Assembly (NCBI GenBank): GCA_938074565.1
Contig: CALJEQ010000006.1
Span: 434,001-498,000, forward strand
DNA: 64,000 nucleotides
Reading direction: 5' to 3'
Origin: an uncultured Alkaliphilus sp.
GTDB taxonomy: Bacteria; Bacillota; Clostridia; Peptostreptococcales; Natronincolaceae
The notes under the pieces were generated by a model that searched no databases, was not told where the DNA came from, and worked only from the letters and a program-made list of their open reading frames with translations. The position numbers were made by a program, and so were the translations under genes. This document shows positions 1 to 8,940 of the stretch, one piece after another (position 1 is the stretch's first letter; the number at the start of each line of letters is the position of its first letter).

Positions 1-308
1 TAGATGAGCCTACTTCCTCCCTAGACATACATCATCAGTTAGAAGTGTTGGAACTATTGAAAAGATTAAACAAAGAAAAAAAAGTTACTATAATAGCAGT
101 GTTACATGATATGAACCTAGCAGCGAGATATAGTCAAGAGATACTCTTGCTTCATCATGGTAAAATGCTCACTATGGGTAAAACAGAAGAAGTAATGACA
201 GTGGAAAACTTACAACAGGCATATCAAATGGAAATGATTATTCAAAGGAATACTTACACTAAAGCATTGGAGGTTATTCCATTAGCTGTAAAAAAGAGAT
301 GGAAATAG
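1..308 (+). CDS. ABC transporter ATP-binding protein, C-terminal part (corrinoid or iron-siderophore type)
   Basis: The reading frame is open from the window edge, so the start lies outside. The visible part begins with the Walker B and D-loop region (DEPTSSLD), followed by the H-loop (ITIIAVLHDMN-like, read as VTIIAVLHDMNLA) and the usual C-terminal tail of FecE/BtuD-type ATPases. Such subunits power uptake of vitamin B12, haem or ferric siderophores from the inner face of the membrane. It sits 72 bases upstream of corrinoid biosynthesis genes on the same strand, which favours a corrinoid substrate, but the sequence alone does not fix the substrate. The ATG at 45 is internal and is not the start. 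Confidence 0.85.
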   Translation, partial: DEPTSSLDIHHQLEVLELLKRLNKEKKVTIIAVLHDMNLAARYSQEILLLHHGKMLTMGKTEEVMTVENLQQAYQMEMIIQRNTYTKALEVIPLAVKKRWK

Positions 309-380
309 GTTAAGAACTTGTGAAAAAGGTTTATACGGGATTTTTTCAAAGGAATTAATGGAAAAATTGGAGGAGTAAAT

Positions 381-1913
381 ATGGGATTACGAAAAAACAT
401 TATGATGCAGGGAACAGCTTCATCGGTGGGAAAAAGTTTATTGACAGCTGCCCTATGTAGAGTTTTATATGAAGATGGATATAGTGTTGCACCCTTTAAA
501 TCACAAAATATGGCTTTGAATTCCTTTATTACTGACGAGGGAATGGAAATGGGACGGGCTCAAGTAATGCAGGCAGAAGCAGCCAATATTAAGCCCCATG
601 TATTAATGAATCCAATTTTATTGAAGCCATCAGCTGACACAGCAGCACAGGTAATTATTAAAGGCAAAGTTCACGGAAATATGACAGCAGTTAATTACCA
701 TCAATTTAAACCTCAACTGAAAGAGATGTTAAAAGAAGTTTTTGACACGTTATCTGAAAGCTATGATATTGTAGTGTTGGAGGGGGCGGGAAGTCCTGCT
801 GAAATTAATTTAATGGAAAATGATGTAGTAAATATGGGGATGGCAGAAATAGCAGATTCACCTGTGTTACTCATTGGAGATATTGATCGAGGTGGGGTTT
901 TTGCATCCCTTTACGGAACTGTAATGTTGTTGGGGGAACATAGGAAGCGAGTTAAAGGAATAATTATTAATAAGTTTAGGGGAGACAAAAAGATATTAGA
1001 GCCAGGGCTAAAGATGTTGGAAGAATTGACAGGTCTACCTGTTTTAGGTGTAATACCCTATGGTGATTTTAATATTGAAGACGAAGACAGTGTAACAGAA
1101 AGGTTTAATCAACGGATAAATGGAGTAGCAAAAATTAATATAGACATAATACATCTTCCTCATATTTCTAATTTTACAGATTTTCACATTCTTGAAACCT
1201 TTCCAGAAATCCAAATTCGTTATGTGAAGGGAAAAGATAAAATTGAAAATCCAGATATGATTATTATTCCTGGTTCTAAAAACACAATAGCAGATTTAAA
1301 ATTTATTAGAGAAAGTGGCATAGAAAAAGAAATATTACAAGCTTATAAAAGAGGTAGTTTTGTTTTTGGTATTTGTGGTGGCTATCAAATTTTAGGAAAA
1401 AAAATAATGGATCCCAATGGTGTAGAAAGTACTATAGGAGAAATAAGAGGGTTAGGACTATTAGATATTGAAACTATTTTTGAAGGTGAAAAGATCACCA
1501 CCCAAGTAGAAGCAACTATTTCTAAAAACACTCTACCTTTCTTAAATGCAGAGAAAGACTTTTACATAAAAGGGTATGAAATACATATGGGAAGAACCCT
1601 TTTAGGGGAAACTGCAAAACCCTTTATAACTATCACCAGTAAATTAGGAGAAGGGGTAAGTTATGATGATGGAGCAGTTAATGAAAATAAGCAGGTGGTG
1701 GGAACTTATTTACATGGGGTATTTGATCAATTAGAATTTACAAAGGGAATAATAAATTTTCTATTAGAAAAAAAGGGATTAGATACTATAAATGAAACAA
1801 GCCAAATTTCTTTAGAAGAATATAAGAATAGGGAATATGATAAATTAGCGAAGGTTTTTAGAGAAAATGTTAATATGGAAAAAATATATGAAATATTAGG
1901 TGAAGGGCAATGA
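381..1913 (+). CDS. cobQ: Cobyric acid synthase (glutamine-hydrolysing)
   Basis: A 510-residue protein of the usual length for CobQ/CbiP. It amidates four side-chain carboxyls of adenosylcobyrinic acid a,c-diamide with glutamine and ATP. The N-terminus has the P-loop-like dethiobiotin-synthetase fold (MMQGTASSVGKSLLTAALCR, then FKSQNMALNSF). The C-terminal half is a class I glutamine amidotransferase with the nucleophile elbow FGICGGYQILG and the catalytic-histidine region GTYLHGVFD. An AGGAG-type ribosome site precedes ATG 381. The stop overlaps the cbiB start by four bases, which indicates translational coupling in a late corrinoid pathway operon. Confidence 0.96.
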   Translation: MGLRKNIMMQGTASSVGKSLLTAALCRVLYEDGYSVAPFKSQNMALNSFITDEGMEMGRAQVMQAEAANIKPHVLMNPILLKPSADTAAQVIIKGKVHGNMTAVNYHQFKPQLKEMLKEVFDTLSESYDIVVLEGAGSPAEINLMENDVVNMGMAEIADSPVLLIGDIDRGGVFASLYGTVMLLGEHRKRVKGIIINKFRGDKKILEPGLKMLEELTGLPVLGVIPYGDFNIEDEDSVTERFNQRINGVAKINIDIIHLPHISNFTDFHILETFPEIQIRYVKGKDKIENPDMIIIPGSKNTIADLKFIRESGIEKEILQAYKRGSFVFGICGGYQILGKKIMDPNGVESTIGEIRGLGLLDIETIFEGEKITTQVEATISKNTLPFLNAEKDFYIKGYEIHMGRTLLGETAKPFITITSKLGEGVSYDDGAVNENKQVVGTYLHGVFDQLEFTKGIINFLLEKKGLDTINETSQISLEEYKNREYDKLAKVFRENVNMEKIYEILGEGQ

Positions 1914-2857
1914 TGGTTTTATTAGGGGGATATTTACTAGACTTGTTATTGGGAGACCCACAAGGGTTTCCCCATCCAGTTCGGTATATTGGTGGACTTA
2001 TCAATTATTTAGAAAAGTTTTTATATATAAGGAAAGAACCCAATAAATTGCTTTTAGCAGGAGGATGTTTAACTACAATGGTGGTATTAATAAGTTATTT
2101 TGTAACTTACGGTATCATAAAATTGATGACATTACTACATCCATTGCTGGGAATAATGATTTCAGTTATTTTAGCCTATACAATTTTAGCAACTAGAAGT
2201 CTACATAAAGAAAGTGAAAAGGTGTTAATTCAATTAAAAAATAATAATATAACGGAAGCCAGACGGTACTTATCCTACATTGTAAGTAGAGATACCACCC
2301 AGTTAAATGAGAGGGAAATTGTAAGGGGAACGGTAGAAACTATTGGTGAAAATATTTCTGATGGTATTATTGCTCCGTTATTTTATTTGCTTTTAGGAGG
2401 AGTTCCATTGGCAATGGCATATAAAGCCATTAATACCTTAGATTCAATGGTAGGTTATAAAAATGAAAAATACCTGTATTTTGGACGTGCTTCAGCTAAG
2501 TTAGATGATTTAGTGAATTATATTCCCGCAAGACTAACGGTGATTTTTATTACAATGGCAGCAATTATTATAGGAAAAAATGGTGTTCAGTCCTTTAAAA
2601 CAGCCCTAAAAGATGGAAGAAATCATAATAGTCCCAATTCTGGTTTTCCAGAGGCTTCTGTTGCTGGGGCTTTAGGAATTCAATTGGGGGGAAATAATCA
2701 ATACTTTGGTAAAATAGTAGAGAAGCCCACCATAGGCATAGACATAAATCCATTAAAACAAGAACATATTTTAGAAACAATAAACTTAATGTATGCTACA
2801 TCTGCTGTGGCGGTTATAATCTTTTCATTTACTGCACTAGTTTTGGGGGTGAAATAA
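1910..2857 (+). CDS. cbiB: Adenosylcobinamide-phosphate synthase CbiB
   Basis: A 315-residue integral membrane protein that begins with the family signature LLGDPQGFPHPVRYIG. It joins (R)-1-amino-2-propanol phosphate to adenosylcobyric acid. Conserved stretches further along include RGTVETIGENISDG, AYKAINTLDSMVGYKN and NSGFPEASVAGALG. The start overlaps the end of cobQ (ATGATG) and the stop overlaps the next ATG (TAATG), so the three genes form one tightly coupled operon. The name follows the Salmonella CbiB usage, since CobD is used here for the decarboxylase that follows. Confidence 0.95.
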   Translation: MMVLLGGYLLDLLLGDPQGFPHPVRYIGGLINYLEKFLYIRKEPNKLLLAGGCLTTMVVLISYFVTYGIIKLMTLLHPLLGIMISVILAYTILATRSLHKESEKVLIQLKNNNITEARRYLSYIVSRDTTQLNEREIVRGTVETIGENISDGIIAPLFYLLLGGVPLAMAYKAINTLDSMVGYKNEKYLYFGRASAKLDDLVNYIPARLTVIFITMAAIIIGKNGVQSFKTALKDGRNHNSPNSGFPEASVAGALGIQLGGNNQYFGKIVEKPTIGIDINPLKQEHILETINLMYATSAVAVIIFSFTALVLGVK

Positions 2858-3954
2858 TGACCCACGGGGGTAATTTATTTGAAATACAAAGACAATATGG
2901 AGTAGATAGAAATGGATTATTGGATTATAGTGCCAATATTAATCCCTTAGGAGTACCTAATTCGTTAAGGAAGATTATGATGGAGGCAATGGATGACTTG
3001 GTGAATTATCCAGATATTCATTATACTGATTTAAAAAATGCCATTGGGGAAAAGTATAAAGTGACTGTAGATAATATTTATGTTGGAAATGGTGGCGTTC
3101 AAGTCATTTTTGACTTTATTAATGCTGTAAAGCCTGAAAAAAGCTTGGTGGTTTATCCTACATTTGTTGAGTATGAAAGGGCATTAAAAGCTGTTGGAAG
3201 TGAGATTAAAACATATCTCTTAAATGAAGATAACGACTTTAAGTTACATATTGACGAATTAATTAACGAAATAGATGAAACATTAGATATGGTGGTGTTA
3301 TGTAACCCAAATAATCCTACGGGTACATTAATTGAAAGAGAATTTTTTGAAAAACTGTTAATAAAATGTCAAGAAAAAGAGGTTTTTTTAATGGTTGATG
3401 AAGCTTTTATGGATTTTGTCCATGAAGGGGAAGAGAAAACACTGCTTACATTAAGTGAAAAATATGAATACTTAATGGTAACCCGATCTTTTACAAAATT
3501 TTATGGTATTCCAGGTTTAAGGTTAGGTTTTGGTGTATGTTGCCATATAAAGATTAAACAGAAATTAACACAGTTAGCCATACCCTGGACTGTTAATACC
3601 TTTGCCAGTTATTTTGGTAAAGTATTATTAACAGATCAAGAATATGAAAGAAAAACCCTACAATGGCTTAGGGAAGAAACCCCAAGGTTTGTTAATGAAT
3701 TAGAGAAAACAGGGCTTTTTAAAGTGTATCAACCATCTGTAAATTACATACTCATGAAATTACTACCTAAAAACATAGAGGTAAATCAATTGAGGGAAAA
3801 GTTGATACAGGAAGGGGTATTAATTAGAGATTGTAGTAATTTTAAAGGATTAAGTAACCGTTTCATTAGGATAGCCATTAAAGACACTGGTTCTAATCAA
3901 CAATTATTGGATGCAATAAATAAAGTCATTGTAGGTTTAGATAATTCCCTATGA
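2857..3954 (+). CDS. cobD: L-threonine-O-3-phosphate decarboxylase, PLP-dependent
   Basis: A 365-residue fold-type I PLP enzyme related to histidinol-phosphate aminotransferase. The N-terminus MTHGGNLFEIQRQYG and the phrase LDYSANINPLG are typical of CobD, which makes the aminopropanol phosphate used by CbiB. Visible motifs are CNPNNPTGTL, the aspartate of VDEAFMDF and the PLP lysine in TRSFTKFYGIPGLRLG. It is translationally coupled to cbiB. An alternative assignment is histidinol-phosphate aminotransferase, but the N-terminal signature and the corrinoid neighbours argue for CobD. Confidence 0.93.
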   Translation: MTHGGNLFEIQRQYGVDRNGLLDYSANINPLGVPNSLRKIMMEAMDDLVNYPDIHYTDLKNAIGEKYKVTVDNIYVGNGGVQVIFDFINAVKPEKSLVVYPTFVEYERALKAVGSEIKTYLLNEDNDFKLHIDELINEIDETLDMVVLCNPNNPTGTLIEREFFEKLLIKCQEKEVFLMVDEAFMDFVHEGEEKTLLTLSEKYEYLMVTRSFTKFYGIPGLRLGFGVCCHIKIKQKLTQLAIPWTVNTFASYFGKVLLTDQEYERKTLQWLREETPRFVNELEKTGLFKVYQPSVNYILMKLLPKNIEVNQLREKLIQEGVLIRDCSNFKGLSNRFIRIAIKDTGSNQQLLDAINKVIVGLDNSL

Positions 3955-3973
3955 ATAATTATAGACGTAATGA

Positions 3974-4014
3974 AACCCAGCGGGGCATATATATAGATAA
4001 ATGACGGCTGGGTT
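3974..4014 (+). terminator. Weak hairpin after cobD
   Basis: AACCCAGC (3974-3981) pairs exactly with GCTGGGTT (4007-4014) across a 25-base loop. It lies between the convergent cobD and perR genes. There is no T-run, so a terminator role is only inferred. Confidence 0.35.
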
Positions 4015-4062
4015 ATAGTAACAAAAAATTATGTTTTTTATCAATTGTAGTAATTATGATGT

Positions 4063-4476
4063 TTACATATCAGTACATTCGGGGCAAACTCCATAAAAGC
4101 AAAGTTGTTGTTTGGTAATTTTATAGTGCTTCATTTCCTCTACAGCACTAGATAATTCCATAAAAGATTCATCTTCTAAATCTTCAACTTTATGACATTT
4201 TGTACAAACCACATGGGGATGACTTTTTGCATTATAATCATATCTAAAACTGTTTTCTCCAATATTAATTACTTGAATAAGTCCTAATTCTGCAAAAAGT
4301 TCTAAAGATTTGTATACCGTAGCTAAACTGATTGTAGGGTAAGTAGGTGCTAATTTGTTATATATAGCCTCTGCATTAGGATGATCAAAATTATCTTGTA
4401 ATACATTGTAAACTGCAATTCTTTGGGGGGTTATTTTACAGCTTCCACCTTTTAAAACTTTTATTAACGTTTCCAT
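4063..4476 (-). CDS. perR: Peroxide-responsive Fur-family repressor PerR
   Basis: A 137-residue Fur-family protein with an N-terminal winged helix and a C-terminal metal-binding dimer domain. The structural zinc site is complete: C91/C94 (CTKC) and C131/C134 (CPEC). The regulatory iron/manganese ligands of Bacillus PerR align as H32, D80, H86, H88 and D99. An aspartate at the PerR D85 position is the feature usually used to tell PerR from Fur. It would repress oxidative-stress genes until metal-catalysed histidine oxidation releases it. It is transcribed divergently from the HAD gene at 4615, with a 15-base dyad between them that may be its own operator. Confidence 0.88.
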   Translation of the reverse strand: METLIKVLKGGSCKITPQRIAVYNVLQDNFDHPNAEAIYNKLAPTYPTISLATVYKSLELFAELGLIQVINIGENSFRYDYNAKSHPHVVCTKCHKVEDLEDESFMELSSAVEEMKHYKITKQQLCFYGVCPECTDM

Positions 4477-4524
4477 TTATTCACCACCTAAAAAAATAAA
4501 AATTATTATTTACTATCTTATTTT

Positions 4525-4539
4525 CATTATAGAATAATG
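4525..4539. promoter_or_regulatory. Candidate PerR operator (15-bp dyad)
   Basis: CATTATAGAATAATG is an inverted repeat with six-base arms and a three-base centre. It lies 49 bases upstream of the perR start and 75 bases upstream of the divergent HAD start. PerR boxes are AT-rich 7-1-7 dyads with TATAAT-like arms, so composition and place fit, but the arm spacing differs from the consensus. The assignment is inference. Confidence 0.45.
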
Positions 4540-4614
4540 TTAATAAATTGTCAATTACAGCTTTCAAAATTAGACAAAAAATTACAAAAAATTCACTTTT
4601 TCAGGAGGTTATTT

Positions 4615-5445
4615 ATGAAATATAAATTAGTTGTATTAGATATGGACGGCACACTATTGAATAGCAATAATGAAATAAGCGATAAGAATCACAAGGTATT
4701 GAAGGAAACTGTAGAAAGAGGTATTAATGTAGCTATAGCAACAGGTAGAATTTTTACTTCTGCAAGGGGTTATGCACAGTTATTAGGTATTGAAACCCCC
4801 ATCATAGCCTGTAATGGTGCATTAATTAGAAATCATATAACCAATGAAGTCATTTATACCAACCAGTTAAATCAAAAAGATGCATTAAGCATTATTGAGG
4901 TTTGTAAAAAACATGGAGTCTATTTTCACTTCTATGACCAAGAAAAATTATATGTAGAAAAACAGCATATTAATTATCTTAAAGAACACTATTGGGGTGA
5001 TCGAAAAAGAATAAGTGAAGATATTACCTTTGAGTTGGTGGAGGATGCTAATGAATATCTATTGAACAGTGATATAGAGTTACTAAAATTTGTATTGGTG
5101 GATGATGAACCTCAAAAACTGATTAACATTAAAGAAGAATTGAAACAGATTCCAACTATTGAAGTTGATAAGTCATGGCACAATAATTTAGAAATTATGA
5201 ATAAAGGTGTTTCTAAAGGTCAAGCAATTAGTCAACTGAAGGATATGTTAGGGATTAAAAAGGAAGAAATTATATCCTTTGGAGATAACTACAACGATCT
5301 ATCTATGAAGGACTATTCTGGTGCATTCGTTGCTATGGGCAACAGCGAAGAAGAAATAAAACAAGTAGCTACATTTGTTACCAGCAGTAATAATGAAGAT
5401 GGTGTTGCAGAGGGCATAGTCAAATATGTGTTTTATAGATTATAA
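4615..5445 (+). CDS. Cof-type HAD-superfamily phosphatase
   Basis: A 276-residue HAD hydrolase of the Cof/YxeH type. Motif I is LDMDGTLLNS with both catalytic aspartates, motif II is in IATGRIF, and motif IV is SFGDNYNDLSMKDY with the metal-binding aspartates. A large C2 cap lies between motif II and motif IV. Members usually dephosphorylate sugar phosphates, flavin or pyridoxal phosphates; the substrate cannot be read from sequence. The start is ATG 4615, which has AGGAGG at 4603-4608. An upstream in-frame ATG at 4537 lacks a ribosome site and would overlap the dyad. It may share control with perR through the common promoter region. Confidence 0.88.
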   Translation: MKYKLVVLDMDGTLLNSNNEISDKNHKVLKETVERGINVAIATGRIFTSARGYAQLLGIETPIIACNGALIRNHITNEVIYTNQLNQKDALSIIEVCKKHGVYFHFYDQEKLYVEKQHINYLKEHYWGDRKRISEDITFELVEDANEYLLNSDIELLKFVLVDDEPQKLINIKEELKQIPTIEVDKSWHNNLEIMNKGVSKGQAISQLKDMLGIKKEEIISFGDNYNDLSMKDYSGAFVAMGNSEEEIKQVATFVTSSNNEDGVAEGIVKYVFYRL

Positions 5446-5661
5446 ATAAATACTATTGAGATAAAAGGTTTGTTAAAAGAAATACATACAAGAAATTAAC
5501 AAAAAAATAATTGCCCCAGCATAGTAAAATATGTCATAATTATAATAAGGGTGGGGGTATTGTTATGATATGGTAATGATGGCGAGGATTGTAAGTAAAT
5601 AAAGATTTGCAGGCTGTTAAAAGTCGCAAAAATAAAATAAAATTTTTAAAAGGAGGATCAT

Positions 5662-7590
5662 ATGTTTAAGAACTTTAAAAAACTAGGATGTCTTTTGATG
5701 GTGTTAACAATTCTTATTGGAATGGTTGCACCGATGAACACTGTTTTTGCAGCTGGTGAAACAACTACAGTTGTTAGCTCGAAAGAAATTATTTTATCTA
5801 CAACAAGTGAAGCTTCAGAGGAGTTAAGTAATAAAACAGTTGATATTCTTACATTCAACGATTTCCACGGGAGTTTAGCAGAGGATGTTAGACAAGGAAG
5901 AAATGCTGGTATGGCTAAGTTAGTAGCTGCTGTTAGAGAAGCTAGTAAAAAGAACCCAAATACCCTTATTGTTGCAGGTGGAGATAATTATCAAGGTAGC
6001 GCATTATCTAATCTTACTTATGGTGCTCCTGTTTCTGCTATGATGAAGGCAATGGGAGTAACTGCATCGGCAGTTGGAAACCATGAATTTGACTGGGGAG
6101 CAGAATTATTAGAGCAATGGGCTAAAGATGGAGATTTTGAATTTTTAGCAGCAAATATCATCGATAAAGCCACAGGTCAACCTGTTACATATGCAAAACC
6201 TTATATGGTTGTAGAAAAAGGCGGAATTAAAGTTGCATTCATTGGACTTGCTCACCCTAATACTTCTACTTTAACAAAAAGAGAGCATGTGGCTGGTGTA
6301 GAATTTACTGATCCAGTAAAGGCAGCACAAAAATGGGTTGATTACTTAAAGGCTGGTAGCGCTAAAGAAGGTACGCCAGATGTTATTATTGCATTAACCC
6401 ATATAGATTCCAATCAAAACAGTGAAACCAAAGAAATAACTGGTGGAGTAGCAACGTTAGCTAAAGAAGTAGTTGGCTTAGATGCCATTGTTTCTGGACA
6501 TAGCCATAGGGTTGTTGCAGGTAAGGTTAATGGAGTTGCCATTGTTCAAGCAGGTGCTAATGGAAGAGAATTTGGTAAATTGTCCATTAATTTAGATGAA
6601 AATGGAAAAGTAACTGGCATTACCCCTTCAATTGATGCTATTGCCATGAGAAAAAGTGATATTATCAATGACGGTGAAGCTGAAAAATTATACAATGAAT
6701 TTAATCAAAAAGTGGAACCAATTTTAGGTGAAGTATTAGGAAATGCTACAGGAGAATTTACCCATGATAGAAGTCAACCTAATGTATCGCTTTTAGGTAA
6801 GTGGGCTGCTGAAGTAATGAGAAAAAAGACTAATGTACAAGTTGGTATTCAAAACGGTGGTGGATTAAGAAGAACATTGGCTGAAGGAAAAATCACAATG
6901 GGAGATTTATACGAAATCATGCCATTTGATAATGCCCTTGTTACGATGGAATTGCCAGGAGAAGATTTATTAAAGGCAATTGATCATGGTATTATGAATC
7001 CAAATATTACAGATGGACAATTTGCAGGAGTAAAGGTTGTTTTTGATAAAGATAAAGAATTTGGTAATCGAATTGTTGCCATTACATTAGAAGACGGTAC
7101 TCCAATAAAAGTAGGAGAATACTACACTGTAGTTGTACCAGATTTCATCTTTGATGGTGGAGATAACTATAATTTTAAAAATGCTAGAAATGTTGTTAAT
7201 ACCTATATACCAGTTCGTGATATGTTGGTTGAAGCGATAAAAGAAGCGAAGGTATTAACTCCAGAACCTGTAACTTATATTGTTGAAAAGTCTGAATATG
7301 TACCAGTGCAACAACCTGTAGTAGAAGAGCCAAAGAAGGAAGTTGTAAAGGAAGAGCCTAAACAAGAGGTTGTTAAGGTAGAACCTAAACAAGAAGAACC
7401 AAAGATGGAAGTTGTAAAAGAAGAGCCTGTTAAGAAAGAACCAACAATCTACATTGTAAAACCTGGTGATGTTCTTTCTAGAATTGCTAAGTTTTTCAAT
7501 ACAACTTATCAAAAGTTAGCAGAGTTCAATGGAATTAAGAATCCTAATTTAATTTTCCCAGGACAAAAAATTCTTATACCTGTACAATAA
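5662..7590 (+). CDS. Exported 5'-nucleotidase / 2',3'-cyclic phosphodiesterase with C-terminal LysM domain
   Basis: A 642-residue secreted metallophosphoesterase. A signal peptide covers about residues 1-31 (ending MNTVFAAG). The catalytic domain has the two-metal motifs LTFNDFHGS, GGDNYQGS, VGNHEFDWG, ALTHID and GHSH. The C-terminal nucleotidase domain has NGGGLRRTL and the substrate-stacking region FDGGDNYNF. A repetitive Pro/Glu/Lys/Val spacer (about 550-590) leads to one LysM domain (YIVKPGDVLSRIAKFF to PGQKILIPVQ) that should hold it in the peptidoglycan. It would release nucleosides and phosphate outside the cell. Single-gene transcription is suggested by a terminator after it. The site GGAGGATC precedes ATG 5662. 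Confidence 0.93.
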   Translation: MFKNFKKLGCLLMVLTILIGMVAPMNTVFAAGETTTVVSSKEIILSTTSEASEELSNKTVDILTFNDFHGSLAEDVRQGRNAGMAKLVAAVREASKKNPNTLIVAGGDNYQGSALSNLTYGAPVSAMMKAMGVTASAVGNHEFDWGAELLEQWAKDGDFEFLAANIIDKATGQPVTYAKPYMVVEKGGIKVAFIGLAHPNTSTLTKREHVAGVEFTDPVKAAQKWVDYLKAGSAKEGTPDVIIALTHIDSNQNSETKEITGGVATLAKEVVGLDAIVSGHSHRVVAGKVNGVAIVQAGANGREFGKLSINLDENGKVTGITPSIDAIAMRKSDIINDGEAEKLYNEFNQKVEPILGEVLGNATGEFTHDRSQPNVSLLGKWAAEVMRKKTNVQVGIQNGGGLRRTLAEGKITMGDLYEIMPFDNALVTMELPGEDLLKAIDHGIMNPNITDGQFAGVKVVFDKDKEFGNRIVAITLEDGTPIKVGEYYTVVVPDFIFDGGDNYNFKNARNVVNTYIPVRDMLVEAIKEAKVLTPEPVTYIVEKSEYVPVQQPVVEEPKKEVVKEEPKQEVVKVEPKQEEPKMEVVKEEPVKKEPTIYIVKPGDVLSRIAKFFNTTYQKLAEFNGIKNPNLIFPGQKILIPVQ

Positions 7591-7619
7591 TAATTAAATA
7601 AAATATAATTATATTAGAG

Positions 7620-7650
7620 CGCTTTGTTCAGTAAGGACAAAGCGTTTTTA
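7620..7650 (+). terminator. Terminator of the 5'-nucleotidase gene
   Basis: CGCTTTGT (7620-7627) pairs with ACAAAGCG (7637-7644), followed by five T residues. Confidence 0.85.
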
Positions 7651-7683
7651 ATATTGATTATAATAGTAAAAGAGGGATGGAAT

Positions 7684-8868
7684 ATGAAGTTTAAAAAGTT
7701 AATGGTTTGTATACTAATATCATTTTTGTTGATTAATTTAATAGGTTATAATTATTCATTTGCCAGCCAAACCACATATCAAGAAGAGTTAACAAAACAT
7801 TATGAAAAACAGATGGAAAGACCAGACTACACCACTGTAAAGGCAAAGGTAATTGAAATTCCCTATGATGACACAGATGTAGATAAACCAGATGTAGAGC
7901 CATTATTAGATGTAAGGTACCAGCACCTTGAAATTAAGATTATTACAGGTCCCCATAAGGGAGAAGTCTATGTAATAAGAAATACAATTGAAATGATTAC
8001 TCCCTATAAGTTAATAGTAAAAAAGGGTGACACTGTATTATTAAATCTTACAGAAGATGAAGAAGGTAAAGTAGTTAATCTACGTTTATACGAAATATCT
8101 AGAGAGAATACACTTTTGGTAATTATATTTTTATTTATACTATTAATTATTATTATAGGTGGGGTAAAAGGCGTTAAATCAGTTATTACCTTGGGTTTTA
8201 CTGCAATTATGATTATTTTTGTTTTTTTGCCACTGGTATTAAAAGGGTGGAATCCAATTGTTTTATCCATTTTCATATGTGGAATTATTGTAACAGTGAC
8301 ATTGCTAATGATTAGTGGAAGAAATAAAAAAACATTAACTGCAATACTCGGGACAATAGGTGGTGTAACAATTGCAGGGATAGTAGCTTTAATAGCTGGA
8401 CAGACTTCTCGATTAACAGGATTAGGGAATGAAGAAGCCCAGATGTTGGCTTATATCCCTCAACATATGCAGTTGAATTTCAAAGGTTTATTGTTTGCAG
8501 GGATTATTATTGGTGCATTAGGAGCAGTAATGGATGTAACAATGTCGGTGGCCTCCGCTATGGGGGAAATTGAAGAGGTTCAACCCAAAATCAGTACAAA
8601 AGAATTAATTCGTTCAGGGATGAATATTGGTAAAGATATAATGGGTTCAATGTCAAATACTCTAATTTTAGCCTATGCAGGTGGAGCAATTCATCTTATG
8701 TTACTGTTTTTAGCCTTCAAAATGACACCGAGGGAAATTGTTAACCTAGATTTGATGGCATCAGAAATCATTAGAGCAATGGCAGGTAGCATCGGTTTAG
8801 TATGTGCTATTCCTTTAACAGCATTTATTGGTGGGACATTAAGAAAAAAACAAGTAAAAAATAAGTAA
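7684..8868 (+). CDS. YibE/F-like multi-pass membrane protein
   Basis: A 394-residue protein. An N-terminal hydrophobic segment (about 5-28) is followed by an extracytoplasmic region of some 110 residues with a small beta-rich domain (phrases ITGPHKGEVYVIRN and VKKGDTVLLNL). At least six further transmembrane helices follow. The order, the phrase GAVMDVTMSVASAMGEI and the C-terminal permease-like block match the YibE/F family, whose biochemical role is not established. ATG 7684 has GAGGGATGG upstream; an earlier in-frame ATG at 7624 lies inside the preceding terminator and is unlikely. It lies 72 bases upstream of the DUF362 gene and may be co-transcribed with it. Confidence 0.8.
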   Translation: MKFKKLMVCILISFLLINLIGYNYSFASQTTYQEELTKHYEKQMERPDYTTVKAKVIEIPYDDTDVDKPDVEPLLDVRYQHLEIKIITGPHKGEVYVIRNTIEMITPYKLIVKKGDTVLLNLTEDEEGKVVNLRLYEISRENTLLVIIFLFILLIIIIGGVKGVKSVITLGFTAIMIIFVFLPLVLKGWNPIVLSIFICGIIVTVTLLMISGRNKKTLTAILGTIGGVTIAGIVALIAGQTSRLTGLGNEEAQMLAYIPQHMQLNFKGLLFAGIIIGALGAVMDVTMSVASAMGEIEEVQPKISTKELIRSGMNIGKDIMGSMSNTLILAYAGGAIHLMLLFLAFKMTPREIVNLDLMASEIIRAMAGSIGLVCAIPLTAFIGGTLRKKQVKNK

Positions 8869-8888
8869 AATAGAATTGGTATAGGAAT

Positions 8889-8932
8889 CCTCCCAATGGA
8901 AAGAAATAAAATAGATATTATTTTAAGGGAGG
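8889..8932 (+). promoter_or_regulatory. Possible ribosome-site-sequestering hairpin before the DUF362 gene
   Basis: CCTCCC (8889-8894) is exactly complementary to GGGAGG (8927-8932), the ribosome binding site of the GTG start at 8941. The loop is 32 bases. It could hold the site closed. This is an inference from complementarity only. Confidence 0.35.
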
Positions 8933-8940
8933 AATTTATC

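Noticed and set aside
4537..4614. Upstream start of the HAD gene at ATG 4537
   Set aside because: There is no ribosome site, and the ATG at 4615 has AGGAGG at the right distance and gives the normal HAD N-terminus.
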